Origin: G963708235 sp963708235
Lineage (GTDB): Bacteria > Actinomycetota > Acidimicrobiia > Spongiisociales > UBA5794
Assembly: GCA_963708235.1 (NCBI GenBank)
Contig: OY970200.1
Location: 186,001 to 250,000, forward strand
Length of the DNA: 64,000 nucleotides
Direction: 5' to 3'
A model generated the notes under the pieces. It was not told the DNA's origin. It saw only the letters and a program-made list of their open reading frames with translations, and did no database searches. Positions 49,214-57,786 of this stretch are shown here, in pieces. A program made the translations under genes and the position numbers. How positions within the stretch are numbered: the first letter of the stretch is position 1; every line of letters starts with the position of its first letter.

Positions 49214-50478
49214 CCACCACCGCACCCTACGAACGGGCGGTGACCGCCATCGATGTCGAGAACAGCGGCGACCCGGACCGGGTCACCGTCGACGGCGTCG
49301 ACCTCCCCTTCTCCACCGCCACGGGACGGATCGCCGTCGACTGGGCGACCCGATTCGCCATCTTCCCTTCCGAACCGCTGTTGCTGGCCGCCCGCGCCCA
49401 CCAGCTCGGACACTGGCGGGTCCCGCGTGGCGAGTACCCGACCGGCCCGGCCGGCGAGGACCGGTGGGTGCGCGACCGCAACCGGGTGCAGACCCGCCGG
49501 CTGACCCGACTGCTCGGCTCGTCCGGGTACGCCGATCGGGCCATCGACCGGGTGATGGAACTGATCGACGAACAGCGGCGACCCGCCGACACCGAGGCCC
49601 GCCACCTCGTCGATGCAGTGTCGATCGCCGGGTTGCAGGCACGGACGCCGGTCGAGGCGCCGGGGAGCGACACCACCGCATGGCAGATGGCGACACAGGT
49701 CATCGGCCGGCTCAGCCCGGCAGTCGTCGAGGAGCTGGTGGATGCCGAACCGATGTCCGGCAACCTGCTGCAGCAGGCGCTCGCCGCCGCTCAGCGCACC
49801 ACTCGTCCCCGTGACCTCACCGCCAGAGCCGACCGGGTGATCGCCCGTACGCTGGCGGTGGCGAACCGGCCGGTGGTGACCACCTCGATGCAACTCGGCG
49901 GTCTGGTGCTGATCGACCTCATCCGCAAGCGGCTGCCCTCCATCCCGGTGGTGTTCGTCGACACCGGCTACCAATTCGAGGAGACGATCGCCTTCCGCGA
50001 CCGGGTGGTGGCGGAGTGGGGGCTCAACCTCGTGGTTGCCCACCCCGACCGCAGTCGTGAGGACCACGAGGCAGAGTTCGGCCCGATGTGGGCGGTCGAC
50101 CCGGTCCGGTGCTGCGCCATCCGCAAGGTGGCTCCCGCCGACCATGCCCTCGCCGGACACGACGCCTGGCTCACCGCCCTGCGTCGCGATCAGTCGTCGA
50201 CCCGGGCGGCCATCTCGCCGGTCGAGCCGCACCGTCTCGCCACCGGCCATCTCATCACCAAGGTCAACCCGTTGGCGGGATGGGAGTGGGCCGATCTCGA
50301 ACGGTACGCCATCGTCAACGGCGTCCCCCGCCACCCGCTGTACGACGAGGGCTACACCAGCATCGGCTGTGCTCCCTGCACCAAACCGACCGGGGGTTCG
50401 GGTGATGACCGCTCGGGTCGCTGGAACGGGACGATGGTCGAATGCGGGCTCCACATCGACCGGAGCCGGGTCGGATGA
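49210..50478 (+). CDS. cysH: DUF4202-CysH fusion: adenylyl-sulfate reductase with an N-terminal DUF4202 domain
   Basis: The 422-aa protein is twice a normal N-terminus. Residues about 8-145 match DUF4202 (ERAVTAIDVENSGDPDRVTVDG, FPSEPLLLAARAHQLGHWRVPR, a GYADRAIDRVMELI helix). Residues about 165-422 are CysH, with VVFVDTGYQFEETIAF, Cys301-Cys302, Cys387-x2-Cys390 and the catalytic Cys412 in ECGLH. The CC...CxxC set binds [4Fe-4S] and indicates reduction of APS rather than PAPS. It overlaps both neighbours by ATGA. DUF4202 has no firm function; the fusion ties it to sulfate reduction. Confidence 0.9.
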   Translation: MTTTAPYERAVTAIDVENSGDPDRVTVDGVDLPFSTATGRIAVDWATRFAIFPSEPLLLAARAHQLGHWRVPRGEYPTGPAGEDRWVRDRNRVQTRRLTRLLGSSGYADRAIDRVMELIDEQRRPADTEARHLVDAVSIAGLQARTPVEAPGSDTTAWQMATQVIGRLSPAVVEELVDAEPMSGNLLQQALAAAQRTTRPRDLTARADRVIARTLAVANRPVVTTSMQLGGLVLIDLIRKRLPSIPVVFVDTGYQFEETIAFRDRVVAEWGLNLVVAHPDRSREDHEAEFGPMWAVDPVRCCAIRKVAPADHALAGHDAWLTALRRDQSSTRAAISPVEPHRLATGHLITKVNPLAGWEWADLERYAIVNGVPRHPLYDEGYTSIGCAPCTKPTGGSGDDRSGRWNGTMVECGLHIDRSRVG

Positions 50479-51254
50479 GCGGCTCGGTCACCCTCGTCGG
50501 TGCAGGGCCGGGAGCAGCGGATCTCCTCACCCTCCGGGCAGTCGATCGTCTGCGGCGGGCCGACGTCGTCCTCTACGACCGGCTGGTGTCGAGCGAGGTG
50601 CTCGCCCACTGCCGGGTCGGCGCCGAGTTGGTCCCGGTCGGGAAACGCCCCGGCGATTCCGGTTCCGGTCAGCGCCGGATCAACGGTCTGCTCGTCGCCC
50701 ACGCCTCGACGGGTCGTCATGTGGTCCGGCTCAAGGGTGGCGACCCGATGGTGTTCGGTCGCGGTGCCGAGGAGATGCAGCACCTGCTCGACCGGGGGTT
50801 CCCCGTCGAGGTGGTGCCCGGTGTCACCTCGGCGATCGGGGTCCCCACCTCTGTCGGGCTCCCCATCACCCTGCGGGGAGTCGCCGCCAGCTTTGCGGTG
50901 GTGCCCGGTGAGGTGGCCCCCGACACCGGATGGGCCGGTCTCGCCGCCGTCGACACGCTGGTGGTGTTGATGGGGGTACGGCGCCGGGTCGAGATCGCCG
51001 CCGCCCTCATCGGGAGCGGCCGCCCACCCGAGACACCGGTGGCGTTCATCGAAAGGGGCGCCACCACCGACCAGCGGGTGGTGCGGGCCGATCTGGCTGC
51101 GGTGGCTGCGGCGAAGGTGTCGGTCGAATCGCCGGCCGTGTGGGTGATCGGCAGGGTGGTGTCCGCCGTCGACTGGGCGGCGGCGACCGTTGCCGAGGTC
51201 ACCGGACACCACGAGGCAGACCGGGAACTCGTCCCATCGCGTGCGATAGCGTGA
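50475..51254 (+). CDS. cobA: Uroporphyrinogen-III C-methyltransferase
   Basis: The 259-aa protein makes precorrin-2 for siroheme. It has VTLVGAGPGAADLLTLRAVDRL, VVLYDRLVS, VRLKGGDPMVFGRGAEE, VVPGVTSAIGVPTSVGLPITLRG and VVLMGVRR. The ATG at 50475 overlaps the cysH stop; the frame is open from 50442 inside cysH but without a family N-terminus. With the CysG-N-type gene two positions upstream it completes siroheme supply within the operon. Confidence 0.95.
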   Translation: MSGSVTLVGAGPGAADLLTLRAVDRLRRADVVLYDRLVSSEVLAHCRVGAELVPVGKRPGDSGSGQRRINGLLVAHASTGRHVVRLKGGDPMVFGRGAEEMQHLLDRGFPVEVVPGVTSAIGVPTSVGLPITLRGVAASFAVVPGEVAPDTGWAGLAAVDTLVVLMGVRRRVEIAAALIGSGRPPETPVAFIERGATTDQRVVRADLAAVAAAKVSVESPAVWVIGRVVSAVDWAAATVAEVTGHHEADRELVPSRAIA

Positions 51255-51276
51255 CCGGGCATTCACAGGAGGATCG

Positions 51277-52464
51277 ATGAGTCACGACGACCGACCGCTG
51301 AGACCGGCCACCATTGCGGTGCGCGGCGGAGTGAACCGCAGCGGGTTCGACGAGACGGCGGAGGCGCTGTACCTCACCTCCGGCTACGTGTACTCCTCGG
51401 CCGAGGAGGCGGAGGCGGCGTTCGCCGGCGACATCGACCGGTATGTGTATTCCAGATACGGCAACCCGACGGTGACGATGTTCGAGGAGCGGCTCCGCGC
51501 CATGGAAGGCGCCGAGGCGTGTTGGGCGACATCCAGCGGGATGGCGGCCGTGTTCTGGGCGCTGGCCGCACATCTGGAGCAGGGGGACCGGGTGGTCGCC
51601 TCGCGCGAGCTGTTCGGGTCCTGTTACATGATCCTTGCCGAGTTGCTGCCGCGATGGGGGATCCACACCGACTTCGTCGAAGGGGCCGATCTCGACGCCT
51701 GGGAGCAGGCGCTGGCGGCGCCGGCCGAGGCCGTCTTCTTCGAGACCCCGTCCAACCCGATGCAGTCGCTGGTCGATGTCGCCGCCGTCAGCGAGCTGGC
51801 TCACGGCGCCGGCGCCCTGGTGGTGGTCGACAACGTGTTCGCCACCCCGGTCCTGCAGCGCCCGCTCGACCTCGGCGCCGATGTGGTGGTCTATTCGACC
51901 ACGAAACACATCGACGGGCAGGGACGCACCATGGGGGGCGCCATCCTCGGGTCCGAGCAGTTCGCCACCGAGCGGTTGCAGCCGTTCATGCGGCACACCG
52001 GTCCGACGCTCAGCCCGTTCAACGCCTGGGTGCTGGTGAAGGCGCTGGAGACGCTGGAGCTTCGGGTGGAACGGCAGAACCGCCAGGCAGCACGCATCGC
52101 CGACTGGCTCCAGGACCAGGCGCGGATCCGCACCGTCTGGTACCCGACGCTGGCATCGCATCCCCAGGCGGCCCTTGCCGCCCGCCAGATGACCGGAGGC
52201 GGGACCGTCGTCACCTTCGAGATCGACGGGGGCAAGAACGAGGCGTTCGCCCTGCTCAACGCCCTTGCCATCGTGGACATCTCCAACAACCTCGGTGACT
52301 CCAAGTCGCTGATCACCCACCCGGCGACCACCACCCACCGCAACATCGGACCCGACGCCCGGGCGCTGATGGGGATCACCGACGGGACGGTGCGGCTGTC
52401 GGTCGGGCTCGAGGACACCGATGATCTCATCGACGACCTGGAGCGGGCCCTCGACAAGGTGTGA
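51277..52464 (+). CDS. metZ: O-succinylhomoserine sulfhydrylase
   Basis: The 395-aa PLP enzyme has YSRYGNPTVTMFEERLRAMEG, ATSSGMAAVFWAL, FFETPSNPMQSLVDVAA and the PLP Lys in YSTTKHIDGQGRTMGGAIL. The HIDGQGR sequence distinguishes MetZ from MetB/MetC. It incorporates sulfide into homocysteine, the product expected from the cysI/cysH pathway. AGGAGG is 4 nt before the ATG, 22 bp after cobA. Confidence 0.94.
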   Translation: MSHDDRPLRPATIAVRGGVNRSGFDETAEALYLTSGYVYSSAEEAEAAFAGDIDRYVYSRYGNPTVTMFEERLRAMEGAEACWATSSGMAAVFWALAAHLEQGDRVVASRELFGSCYMILAELLPRWGIHTDFVEGADLDAWEQALAAPAEAVFFETPSNPMQSLVDVAAVSELAHGAGALVVVDNVFATPVLQRPLDLGADVVVYSTTKHIDGQGRTMGGAILGSEQFATERLQPFMRHTGPTLSPFNAWVLVKALETLELRVERQNRQAARIADWLQDQARIRTVWYPTLASHPQAALAARQMTGGGTVVTFEIDGGKNEAFALLNALAIVDISNNLGDSKSLITHPATTTHRNIGPDARALMGITDGTVRLSVGLEDTDDLIDDLERALDKV

Positions 52465-52578
52465 CCCGCTGCGCCCTACGGCTCCGAAATCCCCCGGCGG
52501 ATCGGCGCGATCGGCGTTCTGTCGGTAGGGTATGCCGCCGAACCTCCGCCCGGAGATAACACAGATGAAGGAGATCGC

Positions 52579-52839
52579 GTGCTGATCATTGCCATTCTCG
52601 TCCTCGGACTCGGTGCCGGCTGGGCGGCGCAGAAGATCCGATATGGCGGTCAGGACATCGATTGGACGCTGGCGCTGGTCACCGGGCTCGCCGGTTCCTT
52701 TGTCGGCGGTTTGATCTTCAGCCTGATCGCCGGCGACGGGTTCGACCTCAAGCCATCGGGCATCATCGGATCCATCATCGGCGCCCTGGTCGTGCTGGCG
52801 GCGCTCGGCGCCTGGGCTCGGCGTCGCCCCAAGGTCTGA
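52579..52839 (+). CDS. GlsB/YeaQ/YmgE-like small membrane protein
   Basis: The 86-aa protein has three TM segments (LIIAILVLGLGAGWAAQ; LALVTGLAGSFVGGLIFSLIAG; IIGSIIGALVVLAALGAW) with GFDLKPSGIIGSIIGALV typical of transglycosylase-associated/GlsB family proteins. AAGGAG precedes the GTG at 52579. These proteins are linked to envelope stress, without a defined biochemical role. Confidence 0.85.
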   Translation: MLIIAILVLGLGAGWAAQKIRYGGQDIDWTLALVTGLAGSFVGGLIFSLIAGDGFDLKPSGIIGSIIGALVVLAALGAWARRRPKV

Positions 52840-52876
52840 TCCCACGACCTTCGAACCTCGCACCCTCCGAATCGGG

Positions 52877-53947
52877 TCAGACGGCTGACGGCGGATCGGG
52901 CCAGGTCGCCCGGACCGCATCGAGCATCTGCGGGGTGTCCACCCCCAGCCACGACCGCCCATCCTCGCCCCACGCCGCCCACTCGTCCTCGGCGACCTCG
53001 GTGGCGGCGACCAGGTCGAGCACCGACTGGAGCGACGGAGCGGGCGTGCTCGTCACCAGTGATTCGACGATCGGGAGACAGTCGTGGCGGTACACGGCGA
53101 CGAGGCTCTGGCGTCGCCGGTCGACCGGGACCACGGCGGTTCCCTCGACGCCGAGCAGACGCCGGACCGTTTCGGTGCGCAGGTAGGGCTGGTCGGTGCC
53201 GACCAGGATCACGTCGGCGCCCGGGAAATGTCGGAGCGCCGCCAGAAGCGCCGCCACCGGCCCACCCACCCCGGCGGGATCGGGAAGCGCCCACTTCGCC
53301 CCTGCGGTGGAGCCGCCGACGATCGCCACCTCGACACCGGCCCCGGCGAGAGCGGAACAGATCCGCTCCGCCATCGTGATCCTGTCGATCTCGACGCCGG
53401 CCTTGTCGGTCCCCATACGGCTGCTCCGGCCCCCGGCGGCGATCACCCCGACCGGCGCCGGTGGCGACGAGGCCACCAGGTCGAGCGCCATGAAGCGGGC
53501 ATCGGGGAGCGGGTTGTGGCAGTACGCGGCGATGTCGGTGAAGCCCGACGACTCGTACAGGCGGTTGGCGGCCGGCATGGCGGACACCACGGTGTCGAGC
53601 ACCAGGCGGCTGGCTCCCATGCGACGTGCCGCAGCGATGGCGTGCCGGCTCAGCATCCGACCCAGCCCGGAGCCGCGGGCCTCGGGCCGTAGGTACATCC
53701 GCTTCAGCTCGACATCGCCGGCTGAAAGGCGCCGTACCGCCGCCATCCCCAACGGGTGGTCACCGTCGCACGCCAGAAAGGTTGCCCCGTTGGGCGCCCC
53801 GTACTCGGTGTCGAGCCGCTGCAGCTCGCCGTCGAAATCCTGGAAGTCGAGGACGAAGGGGAGCTGCGCCACATACTCTCGGGCCAGGAGCGCAGCCGTC
53901 TCGTAGTCGCCGGGCGTGACGGCCAATCGGACGGTCGGGGTGGGCAT
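52877..53947 (-). CDS. GNAT acetyltransferase fused to a MobA-like nucleotidyltransferase
   Basis: The 356-aa protein joins two domains. Residues 1-157 are a GNAT N-acetyltransferase (ELKRMYLRPEARGSGLGRML, acetyl-CoA loop; ANRLYESSGFTDI). Residues about 165-356 resemble MobA, the molybdenum-cofactor guanylyltransferase (GVIAAGGRSSRMGTDKA, DVILVGTDQPYLRTETV, VDTPQMLD). The MobA active-site Lys and Asp are present. The biological link between the two activities is unknown. TAGCAT ends 7 nt before the ATG. Confidence 0.85.
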   Translation of the reverse strand: MPTPTVRLAVTPGDYETAALLAREYVAQLPFVLDFQDFDGELQRLDTEYGAPNGATFLACDGDHPLGMAAVRRLSAGDVELKRMYLRPEARGSGLGRMLSRHAIAAARRMGASRLVLDTVVSAMPAANRLYESSGFTDIAAYCHNPLPDARFMALDLVASSPPAPVGVIAAGGRSSRMGTDKAGVEIDRITMAERICSALAGAGVEVAIVGGSTAGAKWALPDPAGVGGPVAALLAALRHFPGADVILVGTDQPYLRTETVRRLLGVEGTAVVPVDRRRQSLVAVYRHDCLPIVESLVTSTPAPSLQSVLDLVAATEVAEDEWAAWGEDGRSWLGVDTPQMLDAVRATWPDPPSAV

Positions 53948-53954
53948 CGACGCA

Positions 53955-53960
53955 ATGCTA
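53955..53960 (-). promoter_or_regulatory. -10 hexamer TAGCAT of the GNAT-MobA gene
   Basis: On the minus strand it ends 7 nt before the ATG at 53947; leaderless geometry. Confidence 0.5.
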
Positions 53961-54021
53961 CGACACCGCCCTCATGATGCCGCACGGCTGTCCGGGTCGA
54001 GGAGTCGACGGTCGGATCGGG

Positions 54022-55038
54022 TCAGCGGAGCCGGACGACCCCGGTGCCCGGCACGATCTCCCCGATCACGGTCGCAGCACGTCCGGCGGCCTCGATCACG
54101 GCGACCGCCCGTGCTGCGTCGTCCGGTTCGACCACGGCGACGAAGCCGATGCCCATGTTGAAGGTGCGGAACATCTCATCCACCGGTACCGATCCGAGCC
54201 GCGCCACCGTCACAAACACCTCCGGGGGCGTCCAGGTGGCGGTGTCGATCTCGGCGTCACACCCGGCGGGAAGCACTCTCGGGATGTTGCCGGGGAGCCC
54301 GCCGCCGGTGATGTGGGCCATACCGCTGACCGGGACCGCCTCGATCAGGTCGAGGACCACCGGGGTGTAGAGCACCGATGGCTGGAGCAGCACCTCGGCG
54401 ACGGTGGCGTCGCTTCCCGGGAAGGGATCGTCGAGGGCGAGGGCGCCGAGGACCACCGACCGGACCAGCGAGAACCCGTTGGAGCGGAGGTTGGGGGAGT
54501 CGATCCCGATCACCACCTGCCCGGGGACGATCCCGTCGCCGACGATCTGCGCACCTTCCTCGACGACGCCGAGTGCGGCTCCGGCTAGGTCGAAGGCGTT
54601 GATCTCCATCACCCCGGGGTGTTCGGCGGTCTCGCCACCGAGCAGGGCCACCCCGGCGGCGGCACAGGCCTCCGCCACCGACCGGACCAGGCGGGAGACC
54701 CTGTCGACGTCGATCGAGCCGACCGCCAGATAGTCGGTCATGGCGATGGGGCGGGCACCGGTTGCCACCAGGTCGTCGATGCACATGGCGACGAGGTCCC
54801 AACCCAGACCATCGAGCCGGTCGGTGCGGCGGGCAAGCTCCGCCTTGGTGCCGACCCCGTCGGTGGACATCATCAGCACCGGATTGGTGTACCCGGCGGG
54901 GAGGCGGAGACCGGCGGCGAAACCACCGAATCCTCCGATCACGTCGTCGCTCCAGGTGCGGGTGACGGCGCTGCCGATGCGGGCGACGACGGCGTCGGCG
55001 GCGTCGAGGTCCACCCCGGCTTCCCGATACGTCGCCAT
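54022..55038 (-). CDS. purM: Phosphoribosylformylglycinamidine cyclo-ligase
   Basis: The 338-aa protein catalyses the fifth step of purine synthesis (AIR synthetase). It has MATYREAGVDLDAADAVVARI, VLMMSTDGVGTKAELA, DLVAMCIDDLVATGARPIAMTDYLA, LLGGETAEHPGVM, GIDSPNLRSNGFSLVR and MAHITGGGLPGNIPR. The ATG overlaps the purF stop by one base (TGATG). Confidence 0.96.
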   Translation of the reverse strand: MATYREAGVDLDAADAVVARIGSAVTRTWSDDVIGGFGGFAAGLRLPAGYTNPVLMMSTDGVGTKAELARRTDRLDGLGWDLVAMCIDDLVATGARPIAMTDYLAVGSIDVDRVSRLVRSVAEACAAAGVALLGGETAEHPGVMEINAFDLAGAALGVVEEGAQIVGDGIVPGQVVIGIDSPNLRSNGFSLVRSVVLGALALDDPFPGSDATVAEVLLQPSVLYTPVVLDLIEAVPVSGMAHITGGGLPGNIPRVLPAGCDAEIDTATWTPPEVFVTVARLGSVPVDEMFRTFNMGIGFVAVVEPDDAARAVAVIEAAGRAATVIGEIVPGTGVVRLR

Positions 55039-56450
55039 CAGGTCCGTTCGAGGATGAACTTGTCGCCGGCGGTGCTCACCTCGGTGGGGTACTCGCCGGA
55101 CAGGCAGGCGGTGCAGAACTTGTCGGCGCTGTCGTCGCCGATCGAGCCGAGGAGGTTGGGAAGATCGAGGTAGGCGATCGAGTCGACCTCGAGAAAGTCG
55201 CGGATCTCGTCGACGGTGCGATCGGCGGCGAGGAGGGTGCTGCGGTCCCCGGTGTCCATGCCGTAGAAACATGGCCAGCGGTACGGAGGGGAGGAGATGC
55301 GGAGATGGACCTCGGCGGCGCCGGCGTCGCGCACCATGCTGACCAGCCGGCGGGTGGTGGAGCCCCGGACGATCGAGTCGTCGACGAGCACGATCCGTTG
55401 GCCGGTCAGGATCTCGGGGATGGGGTTGAGCTTCATTCGGATCCCGGCGTCCCGCATCGATTGCGCCGGTTGGATGAAGGTCCGGCCGACGTAGCGGTTC
55501 TTGACGAGGCCGTCGGCGTAGGGGATGCCGCTCACGGCGGCGAACCCCTGAGCCGCAGGGATGCCGCTTTCCGGAACGGGAACCACCAGGTCCGCATCGG
55601 CGGGGGCCTGCTCGGCAAGGCGGAAACCCATCCGGCGTCGCGCCGCATGGACGTTGTGACCGTCGAGCGTCGAGTCCGGTCGGGCGAAGTAGACGAACTC
55701 GAACACACAGAGCCGGGGAGGTTCGGGGGCGAAGGGGTGCAGGCTCCGGATCCCCGAACCGTCGATGACGATCATCTCGCCGGGTTCGATCTGGCGCTCG
55801 AAGCGGGCGCCGATGATGTCGAGGGCGGCGGTCTCGGAGGCCAACACCCACCCGCCATCGACGGCGCCGAGACAGAGCGGTCGGAACCCGTGGGGGTCAC
55901 GGACACCGATCAGCGTCTCGCGGTCCATCAGCGTGAGGGTGAACGCCCCCTCGAAGCGGGGGAGGGTCTCGTAGGCGGCCTTCTCCAGGCTGAGCCCGCC
56001 CCGCATCGCCTCGGCAATGGCCTCGGTCATCAGCTCGGAATCGGTGGTGGCGAAGAGCTTTCCGATCTCCTCGGCGAGGCGGCGGGTGTTGGTCAGGTTG
56101 CCGTTGTGGGCAAGGGCGAGTCCGTTGTCGCCGACCTGCCGGTAGATCGGTTGGGAGTTCTCCCACACCGATGATCCGGTGGTCGAGTACCTGGTGTGTC
56201 CGATGGCGATGCGACCGTCGAGGCTGGCAAGGGTGGCCTCGTCGAAGACCTGGGCGACCAAGCCGAGATCTTTGACCACGGTGACGTGGTCGTGATCGGA
56301 GACGGCGATACCGGCGCTCTCCTGGCCGCGATGTTGCAACGCAAACAACCCGAAGTAGGTCAGGCGAGCCGTGTCGCGCTCAGGGGCGTAGATGCCGAAG
56401 ACCCCGCATGCTTCCCCTGGCCGCTCGATGTTGAGCATGGTCTCGGTCAC
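55038..56450 (-). CDS. purF: Amidophosphoribosyltransferase
   Basis: The 470-aa enzyme starts de novo purine synthesis. A 14-residue propeptide ends before the N-terminal nucleophile Cys15 (EACGVFGIYAPE). YFGLFALQHRGQESAGIAV, ALAHNGNLTN and the PRPP loop VLVDDSIVRGSTTRRLV are visible. Cysteines in FYGMD/CFYG and FCTACLSGEYP indicate the [4Fe-4S] form. The GTG at 56450 has TACACT 6 nt upstream, so the purF-purM mRNA is probably leaderless. Confidence 0.96.
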   Translation of the reverse strand: MTETMLNIERPGEACGVFGIYAPERDTARLTYFGLFALQHRGQESAGIAVSDHDHVTVVKDLGLVAQVFDEATLASLDGRIAIGHTRYSTTGSSVWENSQPIYRQVGDNGLALAHNGNLTNTRRLAEEIGKLFATTDSELMTEAIAEAMRGGLSLEKAAYETLPRFEGAFTLTLMDRETLIGVRDPHGFRPLCLGAVDGGWVLASETAALDIIGARFERQIEPGEMIVIDGSGIRSLHPFAPEPPRLCVFEFVYFARPDSTLDGHNVHAARRRMGFRLAEQAPADADLVVPVPESGIPAAQGFAAVSGIPYADGLVKNRYVGRTFIQPAQSMRDAGIRMKLNPIPEILTGQRIVLVDDSIVRGSTTRRLVSMVRDAGAAEVHLRISSPPYRWPCFYGMDTGDRSTLLAADRTVDEIRDFLEVDSIAYLDLPNLLGSIGDDSADKFCTACLSGEYPTEVSTAGDKFILERT

Positions 56451-56456
56451 CGATCA

Positions 56457-56462
56457 AGTGTA
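56457..56462 (-). promoter_or_regulatory. -10 hexamer TACACT of purF-purM
   Basis: On the minus strand it ends 6 nt before the GTG start at 56450. Confidence 0.5.
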
Positions 56463-56571
56463 GGCAGGGTACGGAGTGCCGCGGTGGCGCTCGACCGGGG
56501 GCGTGCCGGTCTGGCGGAGGGTGGTCGGATGGGGTCTCGGCGGAACCGTCACCGGTCGCCGTCACGACGCT

Positions 56572-57411
56572 TCAGACGAAGATGACCAGACCCATGATGG
56601 CGGCGAAGACCACCGATCCCACCATGGTGCGGATCCGGACCGCATCCGGCCGCCCCGAGGCGAACTGGTTCCACCCGGCGGCGATCACGATCCCGGTGGC
56701 GAGACCACCGAGATGGGCCCGCCAGTCGATGTTGGGGATGATGAACGGCAACGCCAGGTTGATCACCAACAGCAACCCGAGCTGGTTGAACATGGCGCGC
56801 CCCTGGGCGGTGTGACGCAACAGGAAGGCGACGTAGATCCAGGCACCGAACAGCCCGAAGATCGCCCCCGACGCTCCCACCGACGCCTGGTTCCAGGGTC
56901 CGAAGAAGTACGAGGCGGCGCCACCGCCGGCGGCGGCGGCGAAATAGAGCAGGGCGAACGGAACCGACCCGGCCTCACGTTCGAGCCGTGGCCCGAACAG
57001 GTACAGGGCGTACATGTTGAACAAGATGTGCATCAGCCCGCCGTGGAGGAAGGCCGAGGTGAGGACCCGCCACCACTCACCCTCGGCGATCAGTGGGTTG
57101 AAGGAGGCGAACCGTTGCAGCAGCTCGTTGTCGATATCGGTCGAGAGGAAACCGAGGGCGAACACGGCCACCGTGACCGAGATGATGGTGAACGTCACCG
57201 GCGCCGTGGCGAAACTCGGTCCCGCCAGCGCCTCCCGGGCCGAGACCACACGGTGGCGACCCTCGGGTCGGGCGCAGTCCGGGCACTGCTGACCTACGGC
57301 GGCGTCGTGGGAGCATTCGGCGCAGATCGGCTTCCCGCAGCGCGAGCAGTGCAGCCGGGTCACCCGGTCGGGATGTCGGTAACAGGTGGTGGTGTCGAGC
57401 CGCTCGTCCAT
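56572..57411 (-). CDS. Rhomboid intramembrane serine protease with N-terminal zinc-binding domain
   Basis: The 279-aa protein begins with a Cys-rich B-box-like module (CYRHPDRVTRLHCSRCGKPICAECSHDAAVGQQCPDC, residues 10-46). Six to seven TM helices follow. Rhomboid motifs are WWRVLTSAFLHGGLMHILFNMYALYLFG, the nucleophile in SVGASGAIFGLFGAW and the catalytic His in DWRAHLGGLATGI. The zinc module plus rhomboid is common in Actinobacteria. TAGGTT lies 9 nt upstream of the ATG. Confidence 0.93.
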   Translation of the reverse strand: MDERLDTTTCYRHPDRVTRLHCSRCGKPICAECSHDAAVGQQCPDCARPEGRHRVVSAREALAGPSFATAPVTFTIISVTVAVFALGFLSTDIDNELLQRFASFNPLIAEGEWWRVLTSAFLHGGLMHILFNMYALYLFGPRLEREAGSVPFALLYFAAAAGGGAASYFFGPWNQASVGASGAIFGLFGAWIYVAFLLRHTAQGRAMFNQLGLLLVINLALPFIIPNIDWRAHLGGLATGIVIAAGWNQFASGRPDAVRIRTMVGSVVFAAIMGLVIFV

Positions 57412-57786
57412 GCACCACTCAACCTACCGTGACCGGCCGACAATCCCGCCACGGGCCCCCTGGTTCGGGTCTCGCAGCCGCAGCGAAGAATCGATCCCGG
57501 TTGCCGGAGCGAGTTCACCCTGGCGGTTCCGTTGGGAGGGCTGACCCCGGACGAGACGAGGCGGGAGTCTCCGGACGGTGGTGGCCGTGGCCGCTCCGTG
57601 CCGCGGTTCCCGGTAGCGGCACGATGCGGGATAGGGTTTCGCCAGGAGACAGGACCGACGCGGTAGGTGACGTGGTGGTCATTGCAACCGTCTCGATCCA
57701 GCTCTCCGGCCAGGTCCGGGTAATTACCAAAGAGACAGCCATCCCCCGGGCTTCGTACACAGGTAACCAACCGAAGGAGAATATTC
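57412..57786 (+). other. Divergent promoter region between rhomboid and the SLH protein gene
   Basis: The 375 bp carry the rhomboid -10 (AACCTA on this strand at 57421-57426). The stretch ends in an AT-richer segment (GGTAATTACC dyad near 57719) before the AAGGAG ribosome site of the surface-protein gene. No gene is supported. A long 5' leader for the surface protein is possible. Confidence 0.45.
57421..57426 (-). promoter_or_regulatory. -10 hexamer TAGGTT of the rhomboid gene
   Basis: On the minus strand it ends 9 nt before the ATG at 57411. Confidence 0.45.

Noticed and set aside
57412..57786. Riboswitch (for example c-di-AMP type) in the long leader of the surface-protein gene
   Set aside because: No recognisable conserved core was found; only a weak CTTCG/CGAAG pairing near the ribosome site.
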